A stretch of DNA of 64,000 bases from BB31 sp964582525 (GCA_964582525.1 CAZOSP010000003.1:1-64000), one strand, 5' to 3'. Shown: positions 34,494-44,196, counted from the first letter of the stretch. The notes: generated by a model from the letters alone, not told the origin. Numbers and translations: made by a program.

Positions 34494-37400
34494 TTAGCTG
34501 CTACCAAAACTGCCCGCTACCCACCGCCGCGCATTGTAAAACATCTGCATCCAAGGGCTGCGTTCGTCACGCCAGGCATCGGGCAGCCAGCTATGGCGCG
34601 AGCTGAGGAAAATCCGCTCAGGGTGCGGCATCATAATGGTGAAACGCCCGTCGCTGGTGGTCATGCCGGTCAAACCGCCTGGCGAGCCGTTGGGGTTAAA
34701 AGGATAGATTTCGGTGGGGCTGCCGTAGTTATCCACATAGCGCAAAGCTTGCAAAGCGGTTGGCAGCGGCGCAGTGCTGTAAGCGCGCCCTTCGCCGTGT
34801 GCGACGACAACCGGCAGGCGCGAACCGGTCATGCCGTGCAGGAACAGCGAGGGCGAATCCAGCACTTCGACCATCACATAGCGCGCTTCAAATTGTTCGG
34901 AGCGGTTGCGCACAAAACGCGACCAAGCGGCTGCGCCGGGGATTAAATCGTGCAGTTGCGCGAGCATTTGGCAGCCATTGCACACGCCTAGGGCGAAGCT
35001 GTCAGGACGCTGGAAAAAGGCGGAAAATTCGTCATAAGCGCGGCTGTTGTAGCGAATTGAATTTGCCCAGCCGCCGCCCGCGCCGAGTACGTCGCCGTAA
35101 GAAAAACCGCCCGCTGCTGCCAGCCCTTGGAAGTCTTTGAGGCTCACGCGCCCGGCAATGATGTCGCTGATGTGGACATCCACAGCGGTGAAACCAGCAC
35201 CCTCAAAGGCGGCTGCCATTTCATGCTGACCGTTTACCCCCTGTTCGCGCAGGATGGCGACGCGCACCGCTGCGCCGCCAACGGCGGGAGCTTGGAGTGT
35301 AAAAGTGGTGTGCAGATGCAAGCCGGGATCGGCATCGTCTAGCCAGCGGTCGTATTCTTCTTGAGCGCATTGCGGGTTGTCGCGCAGTCCCTGTATTTGG
35401 TAGCTGGCGTTTGACCAGAGGCGATGTAAGTGTTTGATTTCAAAATGGTATTTGTCTAAAACAAGGGTTTTGTCCGAGTTGGGGTGTGCGATAACATGCA
35501 GGTGTTCGCCTAAGTCGGTGTGTTGGGTGAAGTATTGTTTTATCGCTGCAACATCAGCGGCTTTGACTTGGATGACCGCGCCGAGTTCTTCGGCAAATAA
35601 GCTTGAGAGGTTTGCAAATGCGGGGTTTGACAGGCTAACGCCGATATTGCTGGCAAACATCATTTCGCACAGGGTGACCAACAAGCCGCCGTCAGAGCGG
35701 TCGTGATAGGCGAGAATTTTCGAGCGTAACGCTTGAATGGCTAAAAAGAAGTCTTTGACATCACGCGCTTCCACGTCCGGCGCGACATCGCCCAGTTGTT
35801 GGTAAACCTGTGCCAACATGGAACCGCCTAAGCGGTTTTTGCCGCGTCCTAAGTCAATCAGCAGCAAGCGCGTGTCGGCATCGGATTTGAGTTGCGGGGT
35901 TAAGCAGCGGTGAATATCGGACACTCGCGCAAACGCGGAAATAATCAGCGATAAGGGAGAAGTCACTGATTTTTCAATACCTTGCTCCTGCCAGGCGGCT
36001 TTCATTGACAAGGAATCCTTGCCCACCGGAATGGCAATTCCCAGTGCCGGACAAAATTCCATGCCTACCGCTCGCACCGTGTCGAACAAGTCCGCGTCTT
36101 CCCCCGCCGGTCCGCACGCTGCCATCCAATTAGCCGACAGCACAATATCGCTCATTGCCTCCACCGGCGCAGCGGCGAGGTTGGTTAAGGCTTCGCCTAT
36201 CGCCATGCGTCCTGAGGCTGGCGCGTCGAGCAGGGCGATGGGTGCGCGCTCGCCCAGGCTCATTGCCTCGCCATTGCGGGCGGTGAAACCCGCAGCCGTC
36301 ACCGCGCAGTCGGCAACTGGCACTTGCCAAGGTCCGACCATTTGATCGCGGATGACTTGTCCGCTGACGGAACGGTCGCCGATGGTGATTAAGAAGCTCT
36401 TGTCGGCAACGCTGGGCGCGAGTAAGACGCGCTCAATAGCCTCTTCAAATTCAACATTAAAACCCGCTAGACTTTCAAAGCCTAGCGGTTTTTTGTGCGT
36501 AACATTGCGCAACATTTTTGGCGGTTTGCCGAGTAAAACTTGTAGCGGCATATTGACCGGCAGACTCATCGGCTCATCAGCATCCACCACCAGCAACTGC
36601 TGCGCTGCCGTCACCTCGCCAACCACCGCATAAGGACAGCGTTCACGCTGACAAAACTGCTCAAACAGCGGCAGTTGATCGGGCGCGATGCCTAGCACGT
36701 AACGCTCTTGCGCTTCGTTGCTCCAAATTTCCATCGGTGACAAGCTTGGGTCGGCGGAGTGAATGTTGCGCAAATCAATCACGCCGCCGCGTCCGCTGTC
36801 GTTAATCAATTCTGGTAGGGCGTTGGACAAGCCGCCCGCGCCCACGTCGTGAATGGCAAAAATCGGGTTGTCGTCGCCCAACCGCCAACAGGCATCAATC
36901 ACCTCTTGGCAACGCCGCTGCATTTCCGCATTACCGCGCTGCACTGAGGCAAAATCTAAGTCTTCGCAGCTGGTGCCAGCGTTCATCGACGAAGCCGCGC
37001 CGCCGCCGAGACCAATCAACATCGCCGCGCCGCCCAACACAATCAGCTTGCTGCCTATCGGCAGGGTGCGCTTTTCGATATTGGCAGCGGTGATATTGCC
37101 GACTCCGCCCGCCAGCATGATCGGCTTGTGATAACCGCGTCTTTGACCGCCGACTTCTAGCTCAAAACTGCGGAAATAACCGCACAAATTCGGGCGACCA
37201 AATTCATTATTAAAGGCACTGGCACCCAGCGGCGCGTCCAGCATAATCTGCAAGGCTGTCGCCATGCGTGCGGGTGTGCCGTAATGGTCTTCCCAAGCAC
37301 GCGGCGCGTTGGGCAAATGCAGATGAGACACGGAAAAACCGCTCAAGCCTGCTTTCGGCTTAGAACCGCGTCCGGTCGCCCCCTCATCGCGGATTTCCCC

Positions 37401-38414
37401 GCCCGAACCGGTCGCCGCGCCAGCAAACGGCGAAATTGCGGTTGGATGATTGTGCGTTTCGACTTTCATTAAAATATGCCAAGCTTCTGTTTTATAAGCA
37501 TAATGATGCTCAGTATTCGGGGCGAAAAGTGGCGTATCTGCGCCGCGCATCACTGCTGAATTGTCGTGATAGGCGGACAACACCTGCCCCGCATGTTGCT
37601 GATGCGTATGGCGAATCATGGCAAACAGCGACATATCCTGCGATTCGCCGTCAATGATCCAATCAGCATTAAAAATTTTGTGACGGCAATGCTCGGAATT
37701 GGCTTGCGCAAACATCATCAACTCGGCATCCGACGGATCGCGTTGCAGCGCGGTGAAATTGTCTAGCAAATAATCGATTTCGTCCGCCGACAACGCCAGT
37801 CCTAAATGGTGATTGGCTTCGACTAAAGCAGCGCGACCTTGCGTGAGGACGGCGATGGTTTGTAGCGGTTTGGGCGGCTGGTGGGCGAACAAGGCTTGTT
37901 GGGCTTGGTCTAGTAGAGAAGATGGGGGGGCTAATTTTCCGATCAGTGCGGCCTCGGCGGTCTGCGCTAAAAGGGCGACTTCGGTCATGCGATCGTGCAG
38001 TAACGCCGCCACTGCGGGCGCGTTTTCCACACCCCACACCTGCCACCACAGCCCGCGCTCAATCCGCGCAATGTGCGTCAAACCGCAGTTGTGCGCAATG
38101 TCGGTTGCCTTGCTCGCCCAGGGCGAAAGGGTGCCGGGGCGCGGGATGACTACAATGGCTCGCGCATCAGTCGGCAAGGTTTGGGGCGGCTGCACCTGCT
38201 CGGCGTTGATGGTGTATTGCAGCAGGGCGTTCAGTGTTTGCTGCTGCGCTTCGCTTAACTCAGCTTCTAATTCAATAAAATGTACAAAACGCGCAAATGC
38301 ACCCTGTAGCTGTATGCCTTTTTGCGCGGCGGCGTGCAGGAGTTTGTCGTGACGAAAAGGGGAAAGCGCGAGATCGCCTAAAAACGACGCGGTGAGCTTG
38401 TTAGGGTGTGGCAT
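34494..38414 (-). CDS. purL: Phosphoribosylformylglycinamidine synthase
   Basis: The large single-chain PurL converts FGAR, glutamine and ATP to FGAM in purine synthesis. The 1306-residue length is that of the gammaproteobacterial form. The N-terminal domain is followed by two AIR-synthase-like halves (MKVETHNHPTAISPFAGAATG; GVGAGGLSNALPEL-type HDVGAGGLSNALPE). The C-terminal glutamine amidotransferase has the nucleophile in LGVCNGCQML and the His/Glu in MMPHPERIF. The frame is open 13 codons further to an ATG at 38453, but MPHPNKLTASFLGD gives the better N-terminus. It is transcribed alone. Confidence 0.95.
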   Translation of the reverse strand: MPHPNKLTASFLGDLALSPFRHDKLLHAAAQKGIQLQGAFARFVHFIELEAELSEAQQQTLNALLQYTINAEQVQPPQTLPTDARAIVVIPRPGTLSPWASKATDIAHNCGLTHIARIERGLWWQVWGVENAPAVAALLHDRMTEVALLAQTAEAALIGKLAPPSSLLDQAQQALFAHQPPKPLQTIAVLTQGRAALVEANHHLGLALSADEIDYLLDNFTALQRDPSDAELMMFAQANSEHCRHKIFNADWIIDGESQDMSLFAMIRHTHQQHAGQVLSAYHDNSAVMRGADTPLFAPNTEHHYAYKTEAWHILMKVETHNHPTAISPFAGAATGSGGEIRDEGATGRGSKPKAGLSGFSVSHLHLPNAPRAWEDHYGTPARMATALQIMLDAPLGASAFNNEFGRPNLCGYFRSFELEVGGQRRGYHKPIMLAGGVGNITAANIEKRTLPIGSKLIVLGGAAMLIGLGGGAASSMNAGTSCEDLDFASVQRGNAEMQRRCQEVIDACWRLGDDNPIFAIHDVGAGGLSNALPELINDSGRGGVIDLRNIHSADPSLSPMEIWSNEAQERYVLGIAPDQLPLFEQFCQRERCPYAVVGEVTAAQQLLVVDADEPMSLPVNMPLQVLLGKPPKMLRNVTHKKPLGFESLAGFNVEFEEAIERVLLAPSVADKSFLITIGDRSVSGQVIRDQMVGPWQVPVADCAVTAAGFTARNGEAMSLGERAPIALLDAPASGRMAIGEALTNLAAAPVEAMSDIVLSANWMAACGPAGEDADLFDTVRAVGMEFCPALGIAIPVGKDSLSMKAAWQEQGIEKSVTSPLSLIISAFARVSDIHRCLTPQLKSDADTRLLLIDLGRGKNRLGGSMLAQVYQQLGDVAPDVEARDVKDFFLAIQALRSKILAYHDRSDGGLLVTLCEMMFASNIGVSLSNPAFANLSSLFAEELGAVIQVKAADVAAIKQYFTQHTDLGEHLHVIAHPNSDKTLVLDKYHFEIKHLHRLWSNASYQIQGLRDNPQCAQEEYDRWLDDADPGLHLHTTFTLQAPAVGGAAVRVAILREQGVNGQHEMAAAFEGAGFTAVDVHISDIIAGRVSLKDFQGLAAAGGFSYGDVLGAGGGWANSIRYNSRAYDEFSAFFQRPDSFALGVCNGCQMLAQLHDLIPGAAAWSRFVRNRSEQFEARYVMVEVLDSPSLFLHGMTGSRLPVVVAHGEGRAYSTAPLPTALQALRYVDNYGSPTEIYPFNPNGSPGGLTGMTTSDGRFTIMMPHPERIFLSSRHSWLPDAWRDERSPWMQMFYNARRWVAGSFGSS

Positions 38415-38532
38415 AAGAGAAGTTTTATTTCCTAGTAAAGCCTTGAGCGGCATCGAAATGAATGGTTTAAGCTGTTGAATATGCTTGATAGTGTAACATT
38501 ATGCCGAAAGCTATAGTGGCAATTTCAGGCAT

Positions 38533-38568
38533 AAAAAAACCTGACAAGTTTGAAAAACCTATCAGGTT
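38533..38568 (-). terminator. Rho-independent terminator of actP
   Basis: On the minus strand AACCTGATAGGTTT and AAACTTGTCAGGTT form a stem followed by seven T residues, 55 bases beyond the actP stop. Its core words match the palindromic elements described elsewhere in the window. Confidence 0.75.
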
Positions 38569-38622
38569 GTGCAGCTTGCACAACTGCCAACCTTGAGAAG
38601 ATCGGCAGTCTTTTGAGATGGC

Positions 38623-40317
38623 TTAGTGAGAACTCGCGCCTTCTGCGCCGATACCGGTTTGACAGCGCACGTCTTGCGCGGCAAAGGCGGCACGGTCAAT
38701 TTTCGCACGCTCGCTGTTGTCGGTGATGGAGAACAGCCAGATGCCTACAAAAGCGACTGTTACCGAGAACAGCGCGGGGTATTTGTAGGGGAAGATGGCG
38801 GAGGCGTTGCCCAGAATATCAACCCAGACAATAGGTCCGAGTATCACCAAGATGATGGCGGTTAATAAACCTGCCATACCGCCTATGAACGCGCCACGGG
38901 TGGTCAATTTAGACCAGAACATGGACAAAAACAGCACCGGAAAGTTGGCACTAGCGGCAATTGCAAATGCCAAGCCGACCATGAAAGCGATGTTTTGTTG
39001 TTCAAAGGCAATGCCGAGCAGAATGGCGATAACGCCTAAGGCAACCGTAGCGATTTTAGAAATGCGCATTTCGGTGATTTCGTCAACTTGCCCCTTTTTC
39101 AAAACACTGGCGTAGAAATCATGCGATACCGCCGAAGCACCGGCTAAAGTGAGACCCGCAACAACCGCGAGGATGGTGGCGAAAGCAACGGCGGAAATGA
39201 AGCCTAAGAAGATGTCACCGCCTACAGCTTGGGATAAATGCACGGCTGCCATGTTATTGCCGCCGATTAAGCTGCCGCCTTCCAAGTATTCGGGATTGGT
39301 AGCGACTAACACGATAGCACCAAAACCGATAATGAAAGTGAGGATGTAGAAGTAACCGATAAAACCAGTGGCAAAAAATACTGATTTACGGGCTTCTTTG
39401 GCATCTGCGACAGTGAAAAAGCGCATTAAAATGTGTGGCAAGCCTGCCGTACCGAACATCAGGGCAATACCCAGAGAAATGGCTGAAATCGGATCAGACA
39501 CCAAACCACCGGGTCCCATAATATCGCCACCGGCTGCCACCACTTGTTGATGCTTGTCTAGCGTGCTTTCATTAACCACATCCACCGCGCTTTGGAACAG
39601 GGCTTCGAGACTGAAACCAAACTGATAGAGCACCATGATTGCCATGAAGGTCGCGCCAGACAGCAACAGTACGGCTTTGATGATTTGTACCCAAGTGGTC
39701 GCCAACATGCCGCCGAAGGTGACGTACATGATCATTAATATGCCAACTAGAATAACCGCATATTCGTAGGGTAAATCAAACAGGACTTCAATCAGTTTGC
39801 CCGCGCCCACCATTTGTGCGATGAGATATAAAATCACTGTGGCTAAGGCACCAAAAGCGGATAGGGTGCGGATAGGCGTTTGACTGAGGCGATAAGAGGC
39901 GACATCGGCGAAGGTATATTTGCCCAAGTTGCGCAGGCGTTCTGCCACCAAGAACAGGATGACAGGCCAGCCGACTAAGAAGCCAATGGAATAAATGAGT
40001 CCATCAAAGCCGGTCATAAACACTAAACCGGAAATCCCCAGAAAAGACGCGGCTGACATGTAGTCGCCGGCTATCGCTAAACCGTTTTGAAAACCGGTAA
40101 TGCCACCGCCTGCGGTGTAAAAGTCTTTGGCAGTTTTGGTGCGACGCGCTGCCCAGTAGGTGATGCCTAAAGTCCCTGCGACAAAGGCGAGGAACATAAT
40201 GACCGCAGTGACATTCAGGGGTTTATCGCCCGGTAAAGCATCGCCGGTGGCGAACACTGCACCCGCGGCAAGGAAAATGGTGATAAATGCCGCCCACAAG
40301 GTAAAAGATTTTCTCAT
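38623..40317 (-). CDS. actP: Cation/acetate symporter
   Basis: A sodium:solute symporter (SSS family) for acetate and short organic acids, in the inner membrane. The 564-residue protein has about 13 helices; FYTAGGGITGFQNGLAIAGDYMSAASFLG near residue 70 holds the Na+-site region and GLPHILMRFFTVADAKEARKS near 290 is typical of ActP. An N-terminal helix ending AGAVFATG may be cleaved. Its start overlaps the end of the DUF485 gene by 4 bases, the usual yjcH-actP coupling. Confidence 0.93.
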   Translation of the reverse strand: MRKSFTLWAAFITIFLAAGAVFATGDALPGDKPLNVTAVIMFLAFVAGTLGITYWAARRTKTAKDFYTAGGGITGFQNGLAIAGDYMSAASFLGISGLVFMTGFDGLIYSIGFLVGWPVILFLVAERLRNLGKYTFADVASYRLSQTPIRTLSAFGALATVILYLIAQMVGAGKLIEVLFDLPYEYAVILVGILMIMYVTFGGMLATTWVQIIKAVLLLSGATFMAIMVLYQFGFSLEALFQSAVDVVNESTLDKHQQVVAAGGDIMGPGGLVSDPISAISLGIALMFGTAGLPHILMRFFTVADAKEARKSVFFATGFIGYFYILTFIIGFGAIVLVATNPEYLEGGSLIGGNNMAAVHLSQAVGGDIFLGFISAVAFATILAVVAGLTLAGASAVSHDFYASVLKKGQVDEITEMRISKIATVALGVIAILLGIAFEQQNIAFMVGLAFAIAASANFPVLFLSMFWSKLTTRGAFIGGMAGLLTAIILVILGPIVWVDILGNASAIFPYKYPALFSVTVAFVGIWLFSITDNSERAKIDRAAFAAQDVRCQTGIGAEGASSH

Positions 40318-40637
40318 TTGATGGATTCCTTGATTTCGTTAGAAATATTATCAAATTCGCCATTGGCGCGATAAACATAAATGCCCGTTAAAAGAAAGGC
40401 AGAAAGAATGATGAATACGCCGACAGGAATGCCAACACTAATCACCGAAGTCGCACTGATTTTGGCTGCCAACACCTGCGGCGCAAAAGCCAGTAGCAAA
40501 ATAAAGCCGTAATAGATGGTCAACATGATGATGGAAAGAATCCACGCAAACTTAGTACGTTTAGACACTAAATCGTTGTATTTAGGATGACTTGTGATTT
40601 TCTCCACAAGTTCTTGGCTGATATTTGCCTGTTCCAT
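40314..40637 (-). CDS. yjcH: DUF485 membrane protein YjcH
   Basis: A 107-residue protein with two hydrophobic helices (ILSIIMLTIYYGFILLLAFA; VGIPVGVFIILSAFLLTGIYV) and the conserved N-terminal ITSHPKYNDLVSKRTKFAW. YjcH is nearly always encoded directly before actP and is thought to support the symporter. The 4-base overlap agrees. Confidence 0.93.
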   Translation of the reverse strand: MEQANISQELVEKITSHPKYNDLVSKRTKFAWILSIIMLTIYYGFILLLAFAPQVLAAKISATSVISVGIPVGVFIILSAFLLTGIYVYRANGEFDNISNEIKESIK

Positions 40638-40936
40638 TTGGGTCTCCTCGAAAAAAGCTAAAAAAATCCCCTTTGATAAAACCTGCTAACAACTAGAATT
40701 TTCCAGTGTGTAAACTTGTTTTGGTATTTTAGGGAGAATGAAGATACTCAGTCGCAATGCCGGTTGCTGTTTTGGACTTATCCTTAGTGTGTACGCCAAA
40801 CCGAGTCGTTACTTTGCACGAAGCGCAAAAGCGCAGGGACTATAGTTATTTTCATACTACAGCGCAACAGCTATTAACAAAGTTAGAGGTTTTACTAAAA
40901 TCCGCTAGTAATGTTAATGACGCAGGTTAGGCTGCC
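40638..40936. other. Promoter-bearing spacer before yjcH-actP
   Basis: About 300 bases between yjcH and the small membrane protein gene, both on the minus strand. The AT-rich section near 40655-40730 should hold the yjcH promoter. No gene, repeat or clear regulator site is recognised. Confidence 0.35.
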
Positions 40937-41224
40937 TTAGAAAGCGTTACCGGCGATAAACAGAAAGCCTGCAATGCCGCAAATTCCCAAAGCCGCAAGC
41001 AGTGCCGGTATATTCAAGACATTGAAACCATTTTTCATAGAAATGCCGCTCACAATAACAGCTATCACAGCCACCGCTATAGCCGAGAAAAACAACAGTT
41101 GTACGCAAGCCGTGTCGCAGCTTCGTTCAGACAAATCGCCGGACAACAGATTTACGCCCATGCTGATGAACAACGCCCAAGCAATAAGGGCAAGTAAAAC
41201 AGAGACCAAAGAGAGTGCTTTCAT
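40937..41224 (-). CDS. Small three-helix membrane protein
   Basis: A 95-residue protein with hydrophobic helices at about 5-27, 42-63 and 70-92. Two Cys residues (CDTACVQ) lie in the loop after the first helix. I do not recognise the family. The composition is ordinary for the window, and the frame is closed by normal ends, so it is probably real. An AAGGAG-like site precedes the ATG. Confidence 0.55.
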   Translation of the reverse strand: MKALSLVSVLLALIAWALFISMGVNLLSGDLSERSCDTACVQLLFFSAIAVAVIAVIVSGISMKNGFNVLNIPALLAALGICGIAGFLFIAGNAF

Positions 41225-41559
41225 TGAATATTCTCCTTAAGTGGGATATAAAAAAAGCTGTCGTTATACTTTGATTGTTGGTGACGACAGCAGGAAACAT
41301 GAGTGCTATCAGTCCCCGCAGCTTGACAAGATTAACCTGTGGGGACTGAATGGCTAAAGGTAACACGCAAAAAAGATACTTCCAAGCCTGACAGATGTTC
41401 AAATTACTCGCGGAGCTTTATCCGTAGGGTTTGCCCTCGTGCCAGCACTCTGAGCGGCACGATCGGTTCGCGCTCTATGCGAAACGAGGGGCAGGGTGAT
41501 CTGACCGACACCCAAAGCGAGTGCAGACTATAACCTGCGCATAAACACATCAATCATTA
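41225..41559. other. Spacer with large inverted repeat
   Basis: CAGTCCCCGCAG and CTGTGGGGACTG (about 41309-41350) pair around a 15-base loop. A second structured stretch with GCCCTCGT and ACGAGGGGC arms lies near 41431-41495. No gene is seen. The first inverted repeat ends in GGGGACTGAATG, like the right arms of the miniature elements, and may be a distant relative. Confidence 0.45.
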
Positions 41560-41994
41560 TTATGTGGCATTAACTTTCAGCAGCGCGTTTATCTCTTGCA
41601 ACTGTATAATTTGTTGCCTGAGAAGCTCTATCTCTTTATCTCGTTCTTGTAATAATAACCGTGATTTTTCAAGTTCATTTGCACATTCCGTTTCGCTGAG
41701 AACAATGTGACCTTGTGGATTATAAATTGATTTAGCATTTGAATAATTATGATTACTTAGCATACAGGCAGTGTATGTGACATTGTGAGCATTTAAATCG
41801 AGTAATTGTGATAAGCCCACCTCCATCACGTCTGCAATCTGTGTTAAACGTGATAAATTAACATCAGTTTCGCCACGCTCAATCTTTGCGTAACTGTTGA
41901 CAGCGATCCCAAGTTTATTTGCAGTCTCTTCTTGAGACCACCCTTTGAGCATTCTCATAACTTTTATTTTATTATAAAAATCAGTAGCTTGCAT
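41560..41994 (-). CDS. XRE-family transcriptional regulator with coiled-coil tail
   Basis: A 144-residue DNA-binding protein. Residues about 9-62 form a Cro/C1-type helix-turn-helix (VMRMLKGWSQEETANKLGIA, NSYAKIERGETDVNLSRL). The rest has a linker and a leucine-rich coiled coil (residues about 108-140), probably for dimerisation. It is divergent from the three-gene exported-protein unit at 42215, which it may control. The gene is AT-rich like its neighbours. Confidence 0.88.
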   Translation of the reverse strand: MQATDFYNKIKVMRMLKGWSQEETANKLGIAVNSYAKIERGETDVNLSRLTQIADVMEVGLSQLLDLNAHNVTYTACMLSNHNYSNAKSIYNPQGHIVLSETECANELEKSRLLLQERDKEIELLRQQIIQLQEINALLKVNAT

Positions 41995-42133
41995 AAAATA
42001 ACACCTCCTGTATGTTGAAATAAAATATATGAGCTTCTGTATTCTTTAATAAATTAGGTGTTTAATGTGGAGCAGTTTTTAATGGCTCACCAAAACCCTA
42101 GCGCAAGAGTAAAAGTCTAAACTAGATTGGGTG

Positions 42134-42199
42134 CTTAATCTAATCTATTTTTTGTGTTTTTTAGATTAAATTTGGGTGGTGATTATTTGATTAAATTTG
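42134..42199. promoter_or_regulatory. Divergent regulatory region with repeated GATTAAATTTG
   Basis: GATTAAATTTG occurs twice, at 42164-42174 and 42189-42199. AATCTA (in TTAATCTAATCTA, 42135-42147) is complementary to TAGATT at 42162. These repeats lie between the XRE gene and the exported-protein genes, where operator sites would be expected. Confidence 0.45.
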
Positions 42200-42214
42200 C
42201 TAAGGAGCTTAGTG

Positions 42215-42694
42215 ATGAAAAAAAGTGTAACCCTTTTTGTGACCATGGTGTTAGTGTTGCCCAATGTTTCTTATTCTGAGGATATGTCAAAAAAACAAGC
42301 AGATGCTTTGATGACATTAGGTCAGTTGCAGGCAAGACGACCTGATCTTAAAGATGCAGTTCTAATGGTAGATAGAAAAAACTGTGAAAAAGACAAAGTA
42401 TGGATTTATTCATCTCGTCGTTACACAGGAACAAAGGAAATTTGTCCTGTTATTGCAGATACACAAGAAAAAATTTGTACATTTAAACCTGTTAAAAAAG
42501 ATGTTTACTATAAATCGAAAGGCTTAGAAGATCAACAGGTTAAAGTAACCACAGTGACTTTTGAAGTTCCCAAGCAAGAGTGGGTACCTGATACAAAACA
42601 AGTGCTGGTATATCAAAAGCGTGAAGAAAAGCCTGTTGAGCCACGAAGTCCAGAGTATGAAACAAAATATTTTTTCAATACTAATAAAAGATAG
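42215..42694 (+). CDS. Uncharacterised exported protein
   Basis: A 159-residue protein. Residues 1-20 (MKKSVTLFVTMVLVLPNVSYS) form a signal peptide, so it is periplasmic or secreted. The mature part is lysine-rich and contains four Cys (ENC/EICPVIAD, KICTF), perhaps disulfides. I do not recognise it. The ATG at 42215 is chosen over one 18 bases earlier because AAGGAG lies 7 bases before it and it begins the signal peptide. First of three genes in an AT-rich unit. Confidence 0.65.
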   Translation: MKKSVTLFVTMVLVLPNVSYSEDMSKKQADALMTLGQLQARRPDLKDAVLMVDRKNCEKDKVWIYSSRRYTGTKEICPVIADTQEKICTFKPVKKDVYYKSKGLEDQQVKVTTVTFEVPKQEWVPDTKQVLVYQKREEKPVEPRSPEYETKYFFNTNKR

Positions 42695-42768
42695 TATTGA
42701 GCTTTTTGTAAAGCTATCTGATATACATTCAATACCAGATAGCTTTGTATTTGACTTTAATTAAAAAG

Positions 42769-43587
42769 ATGAAAAACATGAATAAATTCTTATTTAGCGC
42801 AGTTGTCTTGTTATCGTTTTCTTTTAATGTATTTGCATTTGAACGACTTTCTTTGCATGTTGAGCTTCCTGTGGGATGGGAACGCACAGATAAGGAACAA
42901 ATTAAGCCAATTAGCAGTGAAGGCATTAAAAGTCAGTTTATATACGGGGCTAAATCAGTTAATGGGAGTTATTTTTTTATTAGCTATGATGATACCGACA
43001 TAAATGAACCAACTTTAATTGATGATATATTCTTTGGCTCTAGTGAAGAATTTTTACCTTGGAAAGCTAAAGTAAGTCAATCAGCCAATGCAGTTAAACT
43101 TCCTTACAATAATAGAGAGGCAAATTTAACATTTGCAGATATAAAAATGGAGGGTAAAGGCTCTGGGTTTGATTTTTTAACTGGAAATCAAATAGATACC
43201 ATTTCAATGACACGCTTTTTTCCAGTTATTCTTGCTTTAAGCAATGTCAATGATATTCAATCTGGGCTTTTAGCTATTGATTTTCGTGGTAAAAAAACTT
43301 CCACAAAAGATATTGAAGATTTTAATGTCTTCAAGGAGCAGTTTTTTTCTTTTGTACGCATACCGCAAGACATTGTGATTGATGATGCTAAAAATTATCG
43401 AGTTTATCTCAATGCAAGAAGTACCGTGAATCAAAAAGCATCTGATATTCAAAGTGCGCAAACTCAAGAAAACTGTAAATTGAATATGACCTTCGAGTTT
43501 TATGAGGAAAAATTTTGGTCTCCAGAGGAGCTAGAAATATTAAGTAAAAAGTTTGCAGAACTAGCAAAAAAAAAGGTAATAAAATGA
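42769..43587 (+). CDS. Uncharacterised exported protein
   Basis: A protein of about 270 residues with a signal peptide (MNKFLFSAVVLLSFSFNVFA) and a mature part beginning FERLSLHVELPVGWERTD, as in proteins that bind or cover membranes with beta-strands. I do not recognise the family. Starts at 42769 and 42778 are both possible. It follows the first exported gene by 74 bases and overlaps the next by 4 bases. Confidence 0.65.
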   Translation: MKNMNKFLFSAVVLLSFSFNVFAFERLSLHVELPVGWERTDKEQIKPISSEGIKSQFIYGAKSVNGSYFFISYDDTDINEPTLIDDIFFGSSEEFLPWKAKVSQSANAVKLPYNNREANLTFADIKMEGKGSGFDFLTGNQIDTISMTRFFPVILALSNVNDIQSGLLAIDFRGKKTSTKDIEDFNVFKEQFFSFVRIPQDIVIDDAKNYRVYLNARSTVNQKASDIQSAQTQENCKLNMTFEFYEEKFWSPEELEILSKKFAELAKKKVIK

Positions 43588-43910
43588 AAGTAAAGTTATG
43601 TTTTATAATTATCACGGTATGGTTGCAGACTGGGTGTGTTAATGAATATAACTTAAAGCAATTTAACCCTGGAAAAACAGCGATTCTGTTACATTTAGAT
43701 GGCAATATTGATGATGCTATTGGCAAGTATAGAGAACAATTAAGTGATAACCCTGATGATCTTATTGCTGCTAATAACCTTGGTGTAGCACTTTATGAAA
43801 ATAAACAATATGATGAAGCAATGATGATATTCCAAGATATTCTTAGAAAAGAACCATCTCATCAGTCTGCAAAATCAAATTTAAATATTTTGCAACAAAA
43901 TAATTTCTAG
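43584..43910 (+). CDS. Small TPR lipoprotein
   Basis: A 108-residue protein. The N-terminal signal ends in the lipobox-like LQTGC at about residues 14-18, so it is probably a lipoprotein. Two TPR-like units follow: DGNIDDAIGKYREQLSDNPDD and ALYENKQYDEAMMIFQDIL, with the usual Asn-Leu-Gly-Val-Ala linker. TPR units mediate protein contacts, so it may hold the two exported proteins together. Its ATG overlaps the preceding stop codon (ATGA). Confidence 0.7.
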   Translation: MKVKLCFIIITVWLQTGCVNEYNLKQFNPGKTAILLHLDGNIDDAIGKYREQLSDNPDDLIAANNLGVALYENKQYDEAMMIFQDILRKEPSHQSAKSNLNILQQNNF

Positions 43911-43982
43911 CACCTCAGACAGCATCATACCTTCCATCAAACTTGCTAGCGGAGCTGGGCTTGAAACCTTGATTCGTAGGTT

Positions 43983-44182
43983 TTGGGATGTTTATACTCA
44001 TAGTCGCCAGAAAGTAAGCGTTCAGACCCCAGTAAAAAACCTGACAGTTCTTGAAGACCTGTCAGGTTTAGCGCGGGGTGTGAATGGTTGCACCAGAAAC
44101 TGCATTTTTTGCTTTATCAAGTTTGCTGCAACTACTTGGGTTTTAAGCACTTAATCAAAATCCCTGAGAGCAGTTTCAGGCG
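43983..44182 (-). repeat. Dispersed ~100-bp repeat split by a palindromic element
   Basis: Positions 43983-44013 and 44093-44182 match, on the minus strand, the contiguous copy at 33488-33593. The two parts are separated only by the palindromic element and its duplicated CCAGAAA. Confidence 0.75.
44014..44091. mobile_element. Miniature palindromic element nested in another repeat
   Basis: Ends GTAAGCGTTCAG and GTGAATGGTTGC. The centre is AACCTGACAGTTC..GACCTGTCAGGTT. GCCAGAAA (44006-44013) and ACCAGAAA (44092-44099) flank it, a duplication with 7 of 8 bases identical. The element thus interrupts a copy of the dispersed ~100-bp repeat and is younger than it. Confidence 0.8.
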
Positions 44183-44196
44183 CAGGACAGTATAAG

